From the NCBI RefSeq assembly GCF_020736365.1, contig NZ_CP085988.1:298501-362500 (forward strand): a stretch of 64,000 nt of DNA, given 5' to 3'. The position numbers were made by a program, and so were the translations under genes. Under the pieces are notes generated by a model. That model worked only from the letters and a program-made list of their open reading frames with translations, made no database searches and was not told the origin of the DNA. Positions 14,769 through 23,907 of the stretch are shown here, piece by piece. This DNA is from Clostridium sp. M62/1 (GTDB lineage Bacteria; Bacillota; Clostridia; Lachnospirales; Lachnospiraceae). Every line of letters starts with the position of its first letter. Position 1 is the stretch's first letter.

Positions 14769-15938
14769 TCAAAAACATTCATTAAAAATTTCCAGGATTT
14801 CTTCCGGCGTCATTTTCTTATAGCTGCCGGACACAATGGCACAGGAATCAGCAATCTCTTTTAGTGTATCTTGATTTTCCAATCCCAACTCCCTCAAAGT
14901 AGTAGGTAGCCCCAGTTCTCGAATAAACGCTGCCAGCGCATCCACACCGGCAAGTGCCAGTTCACTTTCTGTTTTGCCAATGGGGTCAATACCCCAAACG
15001 CGAATAGCAAAACGGGCAAATTTTTCTTTTCCCGCCTCACAGATATGCCGGTAATAACCCGGATGTAGAACTGCCAGCCCTGCACCGTGGTTACAATCGG
15101 TATAAGCGCCTAACTGATGTTCCATCATGTGACATTGGAAATCCGTTCTTTTTCCCAACTTGATGATACGGTTCTCAGCCATTGTAGCTTCCCACATCAA
15201 ATTGCTTCGCGCAGTATAGTCTTTTGGGTTTTTGACCGCAGCCCGAAGATCGCGGATCACACCACGCATCAGAGCCTCTGCCACATCATCAGACACATTT
15301 TCTTCATTCGGCTCGCTGAAATAAATCTCCATAATGTGACTCAACGTGTCGAAACCACCGGATACCATCTGAAACTTGGGAACCGAGAAAGTATAGACGG
15401 GGTCCATCAAGGCAAATTTGGGATTACACTTGGGATAATCACGCCCTGACTTAATTTTCAGTGCCTCGTTGGTAATGACCGCGCCGCCGTTCATCTCACT
15501 GCCGGTGCCGGATGCAGTAACCACTACGCCCAAGGGCAGAGGTTCAAAATCAATCACACCCAGAGATGCCCAATAATCCTTCCATACATCTCCATTGTAA
15601 ACAGCTGCCAAAGAGATTGCCTTGCAGCAGTCCATCACACTTCCGCCGCCTACACCCAGGATAAGATCAATGTGATTTTTCCTAGCTAATTCAGCTCCCT
15701 CCAGCACTTTAGCATAAGTAGGATTTGGCATGATACCGCCGAACTCCACTACATTTTTTCCAGCATTTATCAGAATAGCAGTGATTTCATCGTACACACC
15801 GTTATGCTTAATGGAGCCACCTCCATAGGCCAGCATCACATTGGGACCGTACTTGCTGGCAAAACAGCTCAGATATTCTTTCACGCATCCCTGTCCTAAG
15901 ATAGCCTTCGTAGAATTTTCAAAAATAAAGTTGTTCAT
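14769..15938 (-). CDS. Iron-containing alcohol dehydrogenase (YqhD/butanol dehydrogenase type)
   Basis: 389 residues, full length for family III alcohol dehydrogenases. The N-terminal half has the dinucleotide site GVGGGSVMDCCKA, and the C-terminal half supplies metal ligands including HIMEIY and HMMEHQLGAYTDCNHGAG. It reduces aldehydes to alcohols with NAD(P)H. In this cluster of aldo/keto reductases and flavodoxins it is likely an aldehyde detoxification enzyme. Its start lies 6 bases after the stop of the esterase gene upstream, so co-transcription is near certain. Confidence 0.9.
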   Translation of the reverse strand: MNNFIFENSTKAILGQGCVKEYLSCFASKYGPNVMLAYGGGSIKHNGVYDEITAILINAGKNVVEFGGIMPNPTYAKVLEGAELARKNHIDLILGVGGGSVMDCCKAISLAAVYNGDVWKDYWASLGVIDFEPLPLGVVVTASGTGSEMNGGAVITNEALKIKSGRDYPKCNPKFALMDPVYTFSVPKFQMVSGGFDTLSHIMEIYFSEPNEENVSDDVAEALMRGVIRDLRAAVKNPKDYTARSNLMWEATMAENRIIKLGKRTDFQCHMMEHQLGAYTDCNHGAGLAVLHPGYYRHICEAGKEKFARFAIRVWGIDPIGKTESELALAGVDALAAFIRELGLPTTLRELGLENQDTLKEIADSCAIVSGSYKKMTPEEILEIFNECF

Positions 15939-15944
15939 CTGTGT

Positions 15945-16976
15945 TTATTCCTCCATTTGCTTTTCCCAAAAGGCAACCGCCTCGTCAAGCCACCCCTCTG
16001 CAACTGTTCCTGTCCCAATACCAAACCCATGAGGTAGTCCGGGGTAATGATGGAACTCTGTATCAATTCCCAGAGCGTTCATGGCATCCAAACGTCTCTG
16101 CATTGTGTGCCAGTTTGCAATCCAATCCTGTTCTCCTACACAAGCATAGGTAGGCGGATCGTTCTCTGCATATTCACTATGGCTGGTGTATTGCATAATA
16201 ACTGTTCCGGGGCGGGGCAGTTTGTCGCCGCCAAATGCAGCAGGACCATAGGACCCCAACCAGGCTGCCATCCGTGCCCCCGCAGAGCCGCCCCAAAGAG
16301 AATAGCAACCAGTGTCCACTTCCAGTTCCTCTGCATGGTCAAAAATGAAAGTAATCGCCCTTGCTAAATCTTCACAGGCAGTCTGGGCGCCAGGCCGATA
16401 AATCAACGCAAAAGCATTGTACCCCTTTTTCGATAATTCCAGTGCATGGGGAAAGCTGTCCTGCATGGCTCCCACATAGGCAAAGCCGCCGCCTGCGTTA
16501 CAAACAGCAAATTTTTCTCCAGGCTCTCCCTTGAAAAAGAACAAGCCTGTGTTCTCCTTGTCAGGATCAGCCGCTTTTTCTTCCTCTGAATAAATATCGT
16601 AAAAAATGGTTTCCCCTGCACAAGCCCGGTCGTATAAGGTATTGATGATTTCCACCGTTGTTTGTGGGTTTATGTAGTTGTACCAGGTGAGCTGAAGCTC
16701 TCCCAATGTGTCTCCGCTGGTATATCCATTGTCAACAGGGAAAAGTAAGTTTCCATAATCTCCAAATGCCGGAGCAGAAATGACATCAGCAATCGGAGTA
16801 GTCACATCAAAAGTAACCTTTTCCTCATCACTACTGATAGCAGACAGGATTGTCTCGTTATCAACCTGTTTCATTTCCTGCTCTCCACATCCGAATAAAA
16901 CCATCAGTAATACAAGGATACCGGCAATCAAAATGGCTTTTATCCCAATCCTCAGTATCCCTCGGTCGGTAAACAT
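15945..16976 (-). CDS. Alpha/beta hydrolase lipoprotein (esterase-like)
   Basis: 343 residues from ATG 16976, 4 bases after the aldo/keto reductase stop; the longer frame from 17087 lies inside that gene. A lipoprotein signal is at the start (LVLLMVLFGCGEQ). The hydrolase part shows the oxyanion segment VCNAGGGFAYVG, the nucleophile elbow WGGSAGAR (about residue 228) and the His motif YPGLPHGFGIG. Related acetyl-esterase-like proteins cleave small acyl esters. An exported esterase beside redox enzymes may release or process an ester substrate; this is inference. Confidence 0.82.
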   Translation of the reverse strand: MFTDRGILRIGIKAILIAGILVLLMVLFGCGEQEMKQVDNETILSAISSDEEKVTFDVTTPIADVISAPAFGDYGNLLFPVDNGYTSGDTLGELQLTWYNYINPQTTVEIINTLYDRACAGETIFYDIYSEEEKAADPDKENTGLFFFKGEPGEKFAVCNAGGGFAYVGAMQDSFPHALELSKKGYNAFALIYRPGAQTACEDLARAITFIFDHAEELEVDTGCYSLWGGSAGARMAAWLGSYGPAAFGGDKLPRPGTVIMQYTSHSEYAENDPPTYACVGEQDWIANWHTMQRRLDAMNALGIDTEFHHYPGLPHGFGIGTGTVAEGWLDEAVAFWEKQMEE

Positions 16977-16980
16977 TCCC

Positions 16981-17832
16981 TCAATCCTCAATCCGGAAAG
17001 CTGCCAGAAGCCTGTCTGATACGCCATCCGCATCCGGGTTGTGAGAACCCTTGCCAGTGTCCAATGCACGCAGCGTCTCCATCTCATCTGCGGTCAATTC
17101 AAAATCAAAAAGGTCCAGATTACCGGCAATGCGCTCAGGGGTGACAGATTTCGGCAGCACGATAACACCCTCCTGTACCTCAAAGCGGAGAATAATCTGA
17201 CCTGCGTTTCTGTGATACTTTTCTGCCAGAGCACCAATCACAGGGTTAGTGAGCAGTTCAGAATTGCCGTGGCCCAAAGGAGACCATGCTTCCAACACTG
17301 TTCCGTCCTTAGCTACCAGTTCACGCAGCTCCTTCTGCTGAAAGAAGGGATGGAACTCCACCTGATTGACTGCGGGTTTCGTGTCAAATTGCGGAACGAA
17401 TTGATTCCAGATATTCGGCGTCATATTACTTACGCCGATGGAACGCAGCGTTCCTTCCACCTTAGCTTCTTCTAATGCTTTCCACGCCCCCGGTACATCA
17501 CCATAAGGCTGGTGGATCAGGTACAGATCGATGTAGTCCAGGCCCAACTTTCTCAGAGAACGAGCAATGCCCCGTTTTGCGCCCTCATAGCCGTGATCTT
17601 GCAGCCAAAGTTTACTGGTAACAAAAATCTCGTCACGAGGGATGCCACTGTCCCGAACAGCTTTTCCCACATCTTCCTCATTGAAATAGGCGGCTGCCGT
17701 GTCGATATGACGATAACCTGCTTTCAAGGCCGTAAGGACTGCTTCATAAGTCGGTCCTCCGTTCTCAACCATAAATACTCCAAATCCCACAGCAGGGATT
17801 TGATGTCCGTCATTCAGTGTAATTTTCTTCAT
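16981..17832 (-). CDS. Aldo/keto reductase (AKR5-like, 283 aa)
   Basis: TIM-barrel NADPH-dependent reductase of 2,5-diketogluconate/methylglyoxal-reductase type. The tetrad is present: Asp and Tyr in RHIDTAAAYFNEE, Lys in FVTSKLW, His in YLIHQPYG. The C-terminal cofactor loop VLPKSVTPERI is also seen. Full length, with AGGAGG before the ATG. It is one of three aldo/keto reductases in the cargo and belongs to the run of genes from 19387 down to 13478. Confidence 0.9.
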   Translation of the reverse strand: MKKITLNDGHQIPAVGFGVFMVENGGPTYEAVLTALKAGYRHIDTAAAYFNEEDVGKAVRDSGIPRDEIFVTSKLWLQDHGYEGAKRGIARSLRKLGLDYIDLYLIHQPYGDVPGAWKALEEAKVEGTLRSIGVSNMTPNIWNQFVPQFDTKPAVNQVEFHPFFQQKELRELVAKDGTVLEAWSPLGHGNSELLTNPVIGALAEKYHRNAGQIILRFEVQEGVIVLPKSVTPERIAGNLDLFDFELTADEMETLRALDTGKGSHNPDADGVSDRLLAAFRIED

Positions 17833-17861
17833 CTGATCTTCCTCCTAATTTTTTGTACTAC

Positions 17862-18377
17862 TCAAATCATCTTTTTTGCCCAAGCCGCAACTTTTCTTTC
17901 TGAACCTGCTGCCTCACTTCCTGTAATTGCCAACCCTTTTTCCACTATTGCACCGGCACAAGTACGTTTCAGGTCGCGTTCACTATTACCCATACCGCTT
18001 CCTTCATTGGTGCAGAAAGGAATGATCCGTTTGCCAGTCAAGTCATAATGTTCTAAAAAGGTAAATACAGCCATAGGACAGGTTCCCCACCAGTTGGGAT
18101 AACCCACAAAAATAGTATCGTAGCCATCCAGGTTATCCAAATATGCTTTCAGTTCCGGTCGTGCATTGGCCTGTAATTCGGATTGTGCTTCCTCTGTGCA
18201 GGCGTTATAGTTGGCGGAATAAGACTTCACTGTGTCAATTTCAAACAGGTCTCCGCCAACTGCGTTCTGAATAAATTCTGCTGCATAGGCGGTGTTCCCC
18301 TTGGCAATACTACGGATACTTCCACCAAAGTAATTCTCTCCTTTGCGGGAATAATAAACTGTTAAAATATGTTCCAA
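17862..18377 (-). CDS. Flavodoxin
   Basis: 171 residues, cytoplasmic (no signal). FMN-binding segments: LTVYYSRKGEN at the start, TIFVGYPNWWGTCPM and IIPFCTNEGSGMGNS. Related to the lipoprotein flavodoxin at 14037-14756. It should carry electrons within the redox operon; it lies between two aldo/keto reductase genes with short gaps. Confidence 0.88.
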   Translation of the reverse strand: MEHILTVYYSRKGENYFGGSIRSIAKGNTAYAAEFIQNAVGGDLFEIDTVKSYSANYNACTEEAQSELQANARPELKAYLDNLDGYDTIFVGYPNWWGTCPMAVFTFLEHYDLTGKRIIPFCTNEGSGMGNSERDLKRTCAGAIVEKGLAITGSEAAGSERKVAAWAKKMI

Positions 18378-18397
18378 TTTTATCTCTCCTTAATGAT

Positions 18398-19387
18398 TTA
18401 TTTGGCGCTATGCCCACCAAAGACTTCAAAATCCATAGTTTCCAATTTCGTATCAATCACAGTGACTTCCTCCTGCGTCAGCTGGATATTGCCTGCTTCA
18501 AAATTCTCACGCAGCCGTTCCGGCTTTCGTGAACCGGGAATCGGAATGATATAAGGCTTTTTGCAGATCATCCATGCCAAAGAAAGCTGCCCCATAGTGG
18601 CGTGTTTTTCTTCTGCCATAGTGGTCAGTAATGACAGCAATACCTTAGCTTTCTCATACCCCGCTTCTGTGTACTGCGGCATACTGGCACGGTAATCCTG
18701 GCTGCCTTCAAACTTGGTGGAAGGAGTATATTTCCCAGTCAGGAATCCATTTGCCATCGGAGAAAAGGCCACATAAGCCACATTCAATTCTTCGCAGGCA
18801 GGGAAGATACTCTCATGCCAGCGTGCCATCATGGAATAGCGGTTTTCAATAGCGGTCACCGGACAGACTGCATGGGCACGGCGCAGATATTCATCAGTCG
18901 TTTCCGAGATACCCCAGTATCGAATCTTGCCTTCCTTTATCAGCTGAGCCATCGTTTCGGCTACCACTTCCGGTTCCACTTTAGGATCAATCCGATGCTG
19001 GTAATAAAGGTCAATATAATCCGTCCCCAATTTTCTTAAGCTGCCCTCCACGCTTTTGCGGATGGTTTCCGGGCTGCTGTCCAACCGCAATGAGCGGTCG
19101 TCGTTATGCCCAACGCCCATCTTGGTGGCGATGATTACTTTGTCCCGTACACCGTGAAGTGCCTTGCCCACCAGTTCCTCATTGTAAGAGATACTGCCGT
19201 CTGGAAATACGCCGGTATAGGCTTCTGCGGTATCGAAGAAGTCATAGCCCATTTCATAAGCCTGCCGCAAAGTATTTACGGCGGTGTCGGGATCAGTAGG
19301 ATCACCAGAAGCATGGCTAAATCCCATGCAGCCCAAACCAACAGGATTCACATAAAGTTCACTGTTGCCTAATCTTCTTTTTTCCAT
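18398..19387 (-). CDS. Aldo/keto reductase (AKR11/13-like, 329 aa)
   Basis: Full-length reductase with Asp/Tyr in FFDTAEAYTGVF, Lys in IATKMGVG, His in YYQHRIDP and the cofactor loop IPGSRKPERLREN. First gene of the left part of the cargo operon; 164 bases separate it from the LysR gene upstream, where a dyad typical of LysR operators is found. It is probably regulated by that LysR protein. Confidence 0.9.
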   Translation of the reverse strand: MEKRRLGNSELYVNPVGLGCMGFSHASGDPTDPDTAVNTLRQAYEMGYDFFDTAEAYTGVFPDGSISYNEELVGKALHGVRDKVIIATKMGVGHNDDRSLRLDSSPETIRKSVEGSLRKLGTDYIDLYYQHRIDPKVEPEVVAETMAQLIKEGKIRYWGISETTDEYLRRAHAVCPVTAIENRYSMMARWHESIFPACEELNVAYVAFSPMANGFLTGKYTPSTKFEGSQDYRASMPQYTEAGYEKAKVLLSLLTTMAEEKHATMGQLSLAWMICKKPYIIPIPGSRKPERLRENFEAGNIQLTQEEVTVIDTKLETMDFEVFGGHSAK

Positions 19388-19450
19388 TTATAAACGCTCC
19401 TTTTTTTAATTTCTGGATATGTTTTTATACTTTTATTATAAATTGATTGG

Positions 19451-19468
19451 GGAACAATCAGAAGTTCC
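19451..19468. promoter_or_regulatory. LysR-type operator candidate
   Basis: GGAAC (19451-19455) and GTTCC (19464-19468) form an interrupted dyad with an 8-base centre in the leader of the aldo/keto reductase gene. Just downstream on the - strand is an AT-rich TATAAT-like stretch. This is the only obvious promoter region between the LysR gene and the genes below it. Confidence 0.5.
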
Positions 19469-19506
19469 GATTCGTTTATCAGTATCAAGTCTAAGGTTAT
19501 AGCTAA

Positions 19507-19534
19507 AAACACCTGCAAAAATTTTGCAGGTGTT
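19507..19534 (-). terminator. Terminator of the LysR gene
   Basis: AAACACCTGCAAAA and TTTTGCAGGTGTTT form a perfect 14-bp stem with almost no loop, followed on the - strand by TTTTAGC. It separates the LysR transcript from the downstream operon. Confidence 0.8.
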
Positions 19535-19551
19535 TCCAAAAAAATATTTAC

Positions 19552-20451
19552 TTAAGATTCCAAACGGCAGACGGTTGCTACTGCGTTTAGAAATTCAGTC
19601 ACCTCTTTTGAGGGAGTTGGAGAATGGAGCAGCCCAAAAGGAATTTCATGTTTCCAATCTACTGGTATAACTTTTAGAAGCGGATGGACATTCTCCCATT
19701 GAGGAACAGCCATCAGAAGCGCATTTTCATGCTCACAACGATTAAATGCCTCCAAATTGTAAAAAGAAAAATCTTCAATTTGAACTTTTGGATGATGCTC
19801 CCACAGATCATCCCGCAGCTGGTCGGTATATTTACTCCAGTTCCGCTTCATCAGCATCAGCTTTTGTCCGTACAGATCTTCAATGATCAATCTCTTTTTA
19901 TGGGCCAGCGGATGGTAGATAGATAGCGCACAGCAGATAGGAACGCGCATCAGTTCCAATGCGGCACAATTTCGCAGATTCAACATGGTTTCATCAAAAA
20001 TCCCAGCTACTACATCTATATTTTGTCCCAGGTTTTTCAAAATCTCTCTGGCATTCTCGGGCGTATTTTCAAAGTTGACAATCTCAAATTTCAATCCAGG
20101 CGATACCTTGTGGATCTGAGGCCACATTTCCATCAAAAACCGGCAGGGTGTCATCAAAGAGCTCCCCAGCCGAATCATGTTCCGATTACTCTGCATGGCA
20201 TTTTGGGCGCGCACCTGAGCATCTTTGGCATACTGGATCATATATTTTGCGTCCTGGTAATAGGATTTTCCGGCGTTCGTAAGAATCAACCCGCGTGGCG
20301 TGCGGTCAAACAAACGCACCTCTAAGCGTTCCTCCAGCAGATTGATCTGCTTCATAACTGCTGTTGGAGATATGAACAGTATCTCGGCTGCTTTTGAAAA
20401 GCTTCCGGCATCAGCTACTTGAATAAATGTATCTAATTGATGGTTATACAC
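19552..20451 (-). CDS. LysR-family transcriptional regulator
   Basis: 299 residues, typical length. The winged HTH is at 1-60 (FIQVADAGSFSKAAEILFISPTAVMKQINLLEERL), followed by the periplasmic-binding-like effector domain from about 90. LysR proteins activate neighbouring genes on binding a small ligand. It lies inside the redox cluster with the same orientation as the genes on both sides; the dyad at 19451-19468 suggests it controls the downstream aldo/keto reductase operon. Ligand unknown. Confidence 0.92.
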   Translation of the reverse strand: MYNHQLDTFIQVADAGSFSKAAEILFISPTAVMKQINLLEERLEVRLFDRTPRGLILTNAGKSYYQDAKYMIQYAKDAQVRAQNAMQSNRNMIRLGSSLMTPCRFLMEMWPQIHKVSPGLKFEIVNFENTPENAREILKNLGQNIDVVAGIFDETMLNLRNCAALELMRVPICCALSIYHPLAHKKRLIIEDLYGQKLMLMKRNWSKYTDQLRDDLWEHHPKVQIEDFSFYNLEAFNRCEHENALLMAVPQWENVHPLLKVIPVDWKHEIPFGLLHSPTPSKEVTEFLNAVATVCRLES

Positions 20452-20519
20452 AAAGTCCTCACCGCCTTTCCTTCTTTGCTCTTATTTTATCATAAAAACC
20501 AGTCAAAAGGGAAAACCAT

Positions 20520-21353
20520 TCAGACCGTCGGTTGTAATGGTCCGTAATAATAGCTTGCAGTAGCGCCTCCGTCACACATAAAGTCTGCCCCAGTGATAAA
20601 GGCTCCCTTATTACTCATCAAAAGTTCCGCTACATTGGCAACTTCATCCGCTGTTCCGGGACGGCCTGCCGGACATTTTGCAAACATATTTTTATAAAAA
20701 TCACCGCGCGGACCATTCAATTCATCCAGTGCAAGAGGTGTCACGATAATACCGGGAGAAATGGAATTTAGTCTTGCACCTCGTTCTCCCCATTTTACTG
20801 CCTCTGCCATCACACGCTTTTCGTTACACCGTTTTGCCATTTGATAGGCATGGAGCGTGTCTTTGATTTTCTCCGGTTGAAGTATATCTAACGCTAAAAG
20901 CTCCTCCGTGGGCGTACAGGCCAATAGTCGATCCTGCTCAACAGTCAACTGAGGCATCCGTTTTCCTGACTGGCTGGAGATTGTTACGCCCGCACCGCCC
21001 GGTGCGATTACCTTTCCTACTTCTTCTAGCAACACGGCTGTTCCATACAAATCCACCCTCAAAATCGCTTCAATCGGGGCTTGGCTTGGGGATACTCCCG
21101 CCGCATTGACCATCATCTTGATCTCGCCATACTGTTGTGCTTTTCCAATCATATTCAGGATAGATTCTCTGTTAGACAAATCCATTTCCATTGCTTCTAC
21201 ATCGTAGCCAGCCTGATTCATAGTATTCGCAATATTTTCAGCATTTTCTATCTTTTTATCGCCAGCGATGATTTTCATTCCATATCCGATCCGCCTGGCA
21301 ATCGCCATGCCAATTTGACCGGCTCCAGTTAAAAGCATTACTTCTTTTTTCAT
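20520..21353 (-). CDS. Short-chain dehydrogenase/reductase
   Basis: 277 residues from ATG 21353, whose ribosome site GGAAGGTGAG overlaps the end of the CMD gene. The Rossmann motif TGAGQIGMAIARR is at the N-terminus, NAAGVSP at about 90, and the catalytic YxxxK is seen as YQMAKRC, placed after a long insertion. The C-terminal PGIIVTPL and DGGATASYY are typical. The insertion between the active Ser and Tyr is larger than in most classical SDRs. Substrate not evident. Confidence 0.88.
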   Translation of the reverse strand: MKKEVMLLTGAGQIGMAIARRIGYGMKIIAGDKKIENAENIANTMNQAGYDVEAMEMDLSNRESILNMIGKAQQYGEIKMMVNAAGVSPSQAPIEAILRVDLYGTAVLLEEVGKVIAPGGAGVTISSQSGKRMPQLTVEQDRLLACTPTEELLALDILQPEKIKDTLHAYQMAKRCNEKRVMAEAVKWGERGARLNSISPGIIVTPLALDELNGPRGDFYKNMFAKCPAGRPGTADEVANVAELLMSNKGAFITGADFMCDGGATASYYYGPLQPTV

Positions 21354-21357
21354 AGTC

Positions 21358-21699
21358 TCACCTTCCCAACTTTTCCTCATTTGCGTAAACTTCCTTTGCC
21401 ATACGAAATGCCGCCCATGCTTTGGGCCAACCGGCATAGAAAGCCGCATGGGTTAAAATTTCCGCCATTTCCTCTTTGGTAACACCGTTTTTCTTTGCCG
21501 TTTCCAGATGGTATCGAAAAGAACTGTCCACCAACCCTTGTGCCATCAGGGATACTACTGTAACAATACTGCGATCCCGCAAGGAAAGCTGCTGTTCCCG
21601 GCTCCACACTTCTCCGAACAGCACATCATCGTTGAGTTCCGCAAATTTGGGGGCAAATTCTCCAAGCGCATCCCTGCCTGCGATTTGTTTTACTGCCAT
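21358..21699 (-). CDS. Carboxymuconolactone decarboxylase (CMD) family protein
   Basis: 113 residues with the family helices: SLRDRSIVTVVSLMAQG, FRYHLETAKKNGVTKEEMAEILTHAAFYAGWPKAWAAF. No AhpD-type CxxC is present, so it is not a peroxidase of that type; small CMD proteins of this kind are common beside cupins and reductases in anaerobes and their reactions are mostly unassigned. Overlapping ribosome site with the SDR gene indicates an operon. Confidence 0.88.
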   Translation of the reverse strand: MAVKQIAGRDALGEFAPKFAELNDDVLFGEVWSREQQLSLRDRSIVTVVSLMAQGLVDSSFRYHLETAKKNGVTKEEMAEILTHAAFYAGWPKAWAAFRMAKEVYANEEKLGR

Positions 21700-21721
21700 A
21701 TTCGTCCGTCTCCTTTTTGAT

Positions 21722-22132
21722 TTATTTCAACGTTTCATACTCTACGTCGGAAACTGGTTCACACCATTCATTTTTGCACTCAGTTCCCGGAACCTCCACT
21801 GCCAGATGTGCAAACCAGGAGTCCGAGGCTGCACCATGCCAATGCTTGACTTCGGCAGGAATGACCACCACATCTCCGGGATGCAGCTCTCTTGCAGGCT
21901 GCCCCCATTCCTGATAATATCCCCGGCCTGCGGTGCAAAGAAGGATCTGCCCGCCGCCGCTTTTTGCATGGTGGATATGCCAGTTGTTCCGGCAGCCCGG
22001 CTCAAAGGTCACATTTCCGATTGCCACGCCTTCCGTAGTCAGCATATTCAGATAACTCTGCCCTATAAAATATTTACCAAACGCTTCGTTTTTCTCTCCC
22101 GTGGGAAAAACGCTGATATTTTTTTCGTCCAT
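21722..22132 (-). CDS. Cupin-domain protein
   Basis: 136 residues from ATG 22132 after AGGAGG. Cupin motif 1 is visible as WHIHHAKSGGGQILLCTAGRG and motif 2 as LHPGDVVVIPAEVKHWHGA, supplying His ligands for a metal. This single-domain form commonly travels with CMD proteins and aldo/keto reductases. Probable role in binding or converting a small carbonyl or aromatic compound; unproven. Confidence 0.88.
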   Translation of the reverse strand: MDEKNISVFPTGEKNEAFGKYFIGQSYLNMLTTEGVAIGNVTFEPGCRNNWHIHHAKSGGGQILLCTAGRGYYQEWGQPARELHPGDVVVIPAEVKHWHGAASDSWFAHLAVEVPGTECKNEWCEPVSDVEYETLK

Positions 22133-22155
22133 TTTATCAAAACCTCCTGCTGTTC

Positions 22156-22884
22156 TTATTTTTCCATTTTTACTTTGTAACGCAGCCATACACTGCTGCC
22201 TTCTTTTATTTCCAGATGTTCCAGCTGGAACCGTACCGGGGAATCCGATGCCAGACCTCCCCGCGTTTCAAACAGTGCAGGCGTTTCGGAAGAGCCGTCT
22301 GCCGCCGCAGTCATCACAATGCTCACCTCGTCACACATTCCCGCCTGCATAAAGGACCAGTTCAGGACACCTCCGCCACCCAGCATCAGCGTTTCGATGC
22401 CGAACAGCTCTTTCAGCTTTCTCATTGCAATCTCATAGTCCAAATCCTCTGCTCCTGCAATGATGTAAGAGATGCCAAGCCTGCGCAGAAATGCCCGATA
22501 AGCGGTGCTGGCCTTTTCTGTTAGGACCTCCAGTACATGGGCGGTGGTATCCTGATAGGTCAGAACACTGCTTTTCCAACCCAGCTTTCCAGACGGATCA
22601 ACAGAAACATAGTACATTCCCGCACCCGGTTCTGCCACAAAATCTCCATCCGGTACATCCGTTTCGTTTTCTCTAATCTCCGGCTTTTCATAAAATGTAA
22701 AATTATCATCTGTGGTAACACGGCCTGAAAGCCACCCCTGATGTTTATAGTACGGATTTTTTCCGAAGGCAATGTTGTAAAATACTTCTCCTGCCGCTTC
22801 CCCCTCCGGGGTATCCATATAATTGCCCATGATTTTCCCATCCAGAGAGGTCATCATGTGACAGAAAATATAAGGTCTGTTCAT
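22156..22884 (-). CDS. RibD C-terminal/dihydrofolate reductase-like protein
   Basis: 242 residues of the RibD_C fold: FCHMMTSLDGKI at the start, YIIAGAEDLDY and LMLGGGGVLNWSFMQAGMCDEVSI in the second half. These NADPH-dependent proteins include riboflavin-pathway reductases, but stand-alone members in stress clusters are usually unassigned. Spacing of 23 bases to the cupin gene places it in the same operon. Confidence 0.85.
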   Translation of the reverse strand: MNRPYIFCHMMTSLDGKIMGNYMDTPEGEAAGEVFYNIAFGKNPYYKHQGWLSGRVTTDDNFTFYEKPEIRENETDVPDGDFVAEPGAGMYYVSVDPSGKLGWKSSVLTYQDTTAHVLEVLTEKASTAYRAFLRRLGISYIIAGAEDLDYEIAMRKLKELFGIETLMLGGGGVLNWSFMQAGMCDEVSIVMTAAADGSSETPALFETRGGLASDSPVRFQLEHLEIKEGSSVWLRYKVKMEK

Positions 22885-22905
22885 CTTGTTTTGCTCCTTT
22901 CTCTG

Positions 22906-23772
22906 TTACAGTTTACCGCCATAAACAGGGAATACACCAAACTCTCCGTAGTCTTTGATCTGCTCTATGTTCGTCAATATCTGCATATCTTCTTCAGAGA
23001 TCACAAAATCCACATCTGCATTATCTGCCATGTGATCTTTCTTTTCTGTCTTTGGCAGGGGAAGTAGCCCAAGTTGAAGAGTATAACGGATACAGAGCCT
23101 TGCGGCAGACACACCATATTTTTCTGCCATTGCCTGAATTTTGGGATTCTTCAGCACTTCGCCGTGTCCGATGGGGGAGTAGGCTTCGACCAAAATTTCA
23201 TTTGCCTGATTGTAGGCGATCAGCTCTGCCGGGGTGTTGCTGATATGAACCAGAAGTTGATTGACCATCGGCTTTACCGTGCAGGTGGAAAGGAGGTTTT
23301 CCAGATCCTCTTTTTCAAAATTAGATACGCCAATAGCTTTTAATTTTCCCGCATGATAGGCGTCCTCCATCGCTTTCCATGCCTGCCGGTTGCCCTCGTC
23401 AAAGCTGCGGACATCTTCCCGAAACTGTGTCCAGGGCTGAGGGCTGTGAATCAGCATCAGGTCGATATAATCCAGTCCCATCTTCTCCAGAGAAGCATCA
23501 ATCGCTTCAACTGCCTCCTCATAGGTTTTGATCTCCGCCGCCAGCTTGGTGGTCACAAAAATTTCCTGACGCGACAGGCCGCAGGTGTTAACCCCTTCTC
23601 CGACACCGCGCTCATTTCCATACGCTTGTGCAGTATCAATATGGCGATACCCTGCACCTACCGCATCCCGGACCGCCTGTGCAGCATTGGCATCCTCTAT
23701 AAACCATGTGCCAAACCCCAGCTTGGGAATAGACAGACCGTTGGACAGCACATACATTTCTTCTTTTACCAT
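22906..23772 (-). CDS. Aldo/keto reductase (AKR5-like, 288 aa)
   Basis: Tetrad residues: Asp and Tyr in RHIDTAQAYGNERG, Lys in VTTKLAAE, His in LMLIHSPQP; cofactor loop LPLPKTEKKDHM. It is the first gene of the right part of the redox cluster and is read from a promoter with a 19-bp spacer that carries a MerR-type dyad (23836-23866), so it should respond to the divergent MerR protein. Confidence 0.9.
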   Translation of the reverse strand: MVKEEMYVLSNGLSIPKLGFGTWFIEDANAAQAVRDAVGAGYRHIDTAQAYGNERGVGEGVNTCGLSRQEIFVTTKLAAEIKTYEEAVEAIDASLEKMGLDYIDLMLIHSPQPWTQFREDVRSFDEGNRQAWKAMEDAYHAGKLKAIGVSNFEKEDLENLLSTCTVKPMVNQLLVHISNTPAELIAYNQANEILVEAYSPIGHGEVLKNPKIQAMAEKYGVSAARLCIRYTLQLGLLPLPKTEKKDHMADNADVDFVISEEDMQILTNIEQIKDYGEFGVFPVYGGKL

Positions 23773-23835
23773 GTGATATTCCTTCCTTCTTGCATTCTTT
23801 CTGTTTGCGTGCTACAATTTCTATACTTCTATTAA

Positions 23836-23866
23836 ATCATAGCACTTAAAGTGAACTTTAAGTCAA
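23836..23866 (-). promoter_or_regulatory. MerR-type promoter/operator for the aldo/keto reductase operon
   Basis: On the - strand TTGACT (23866-23861) and TATGAT (23841-23836) are separated by 19 bases, longer than the usual 17. Over the spacer lies a perfect dyad: ACTTAAAGT, GA, ACTTTAAGT (23844-23863). Long-spacer promoters with a central dyad are the hallmark of activation by MerR-family proteins, and the MerR gene starts 42 bases to the right. Confidence 0.85.
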
Positions 23867-23907
23867 TACCTTTTCTGACAAAAAGAAGCGAGTTTCGGAG
23901 GTAGAAA

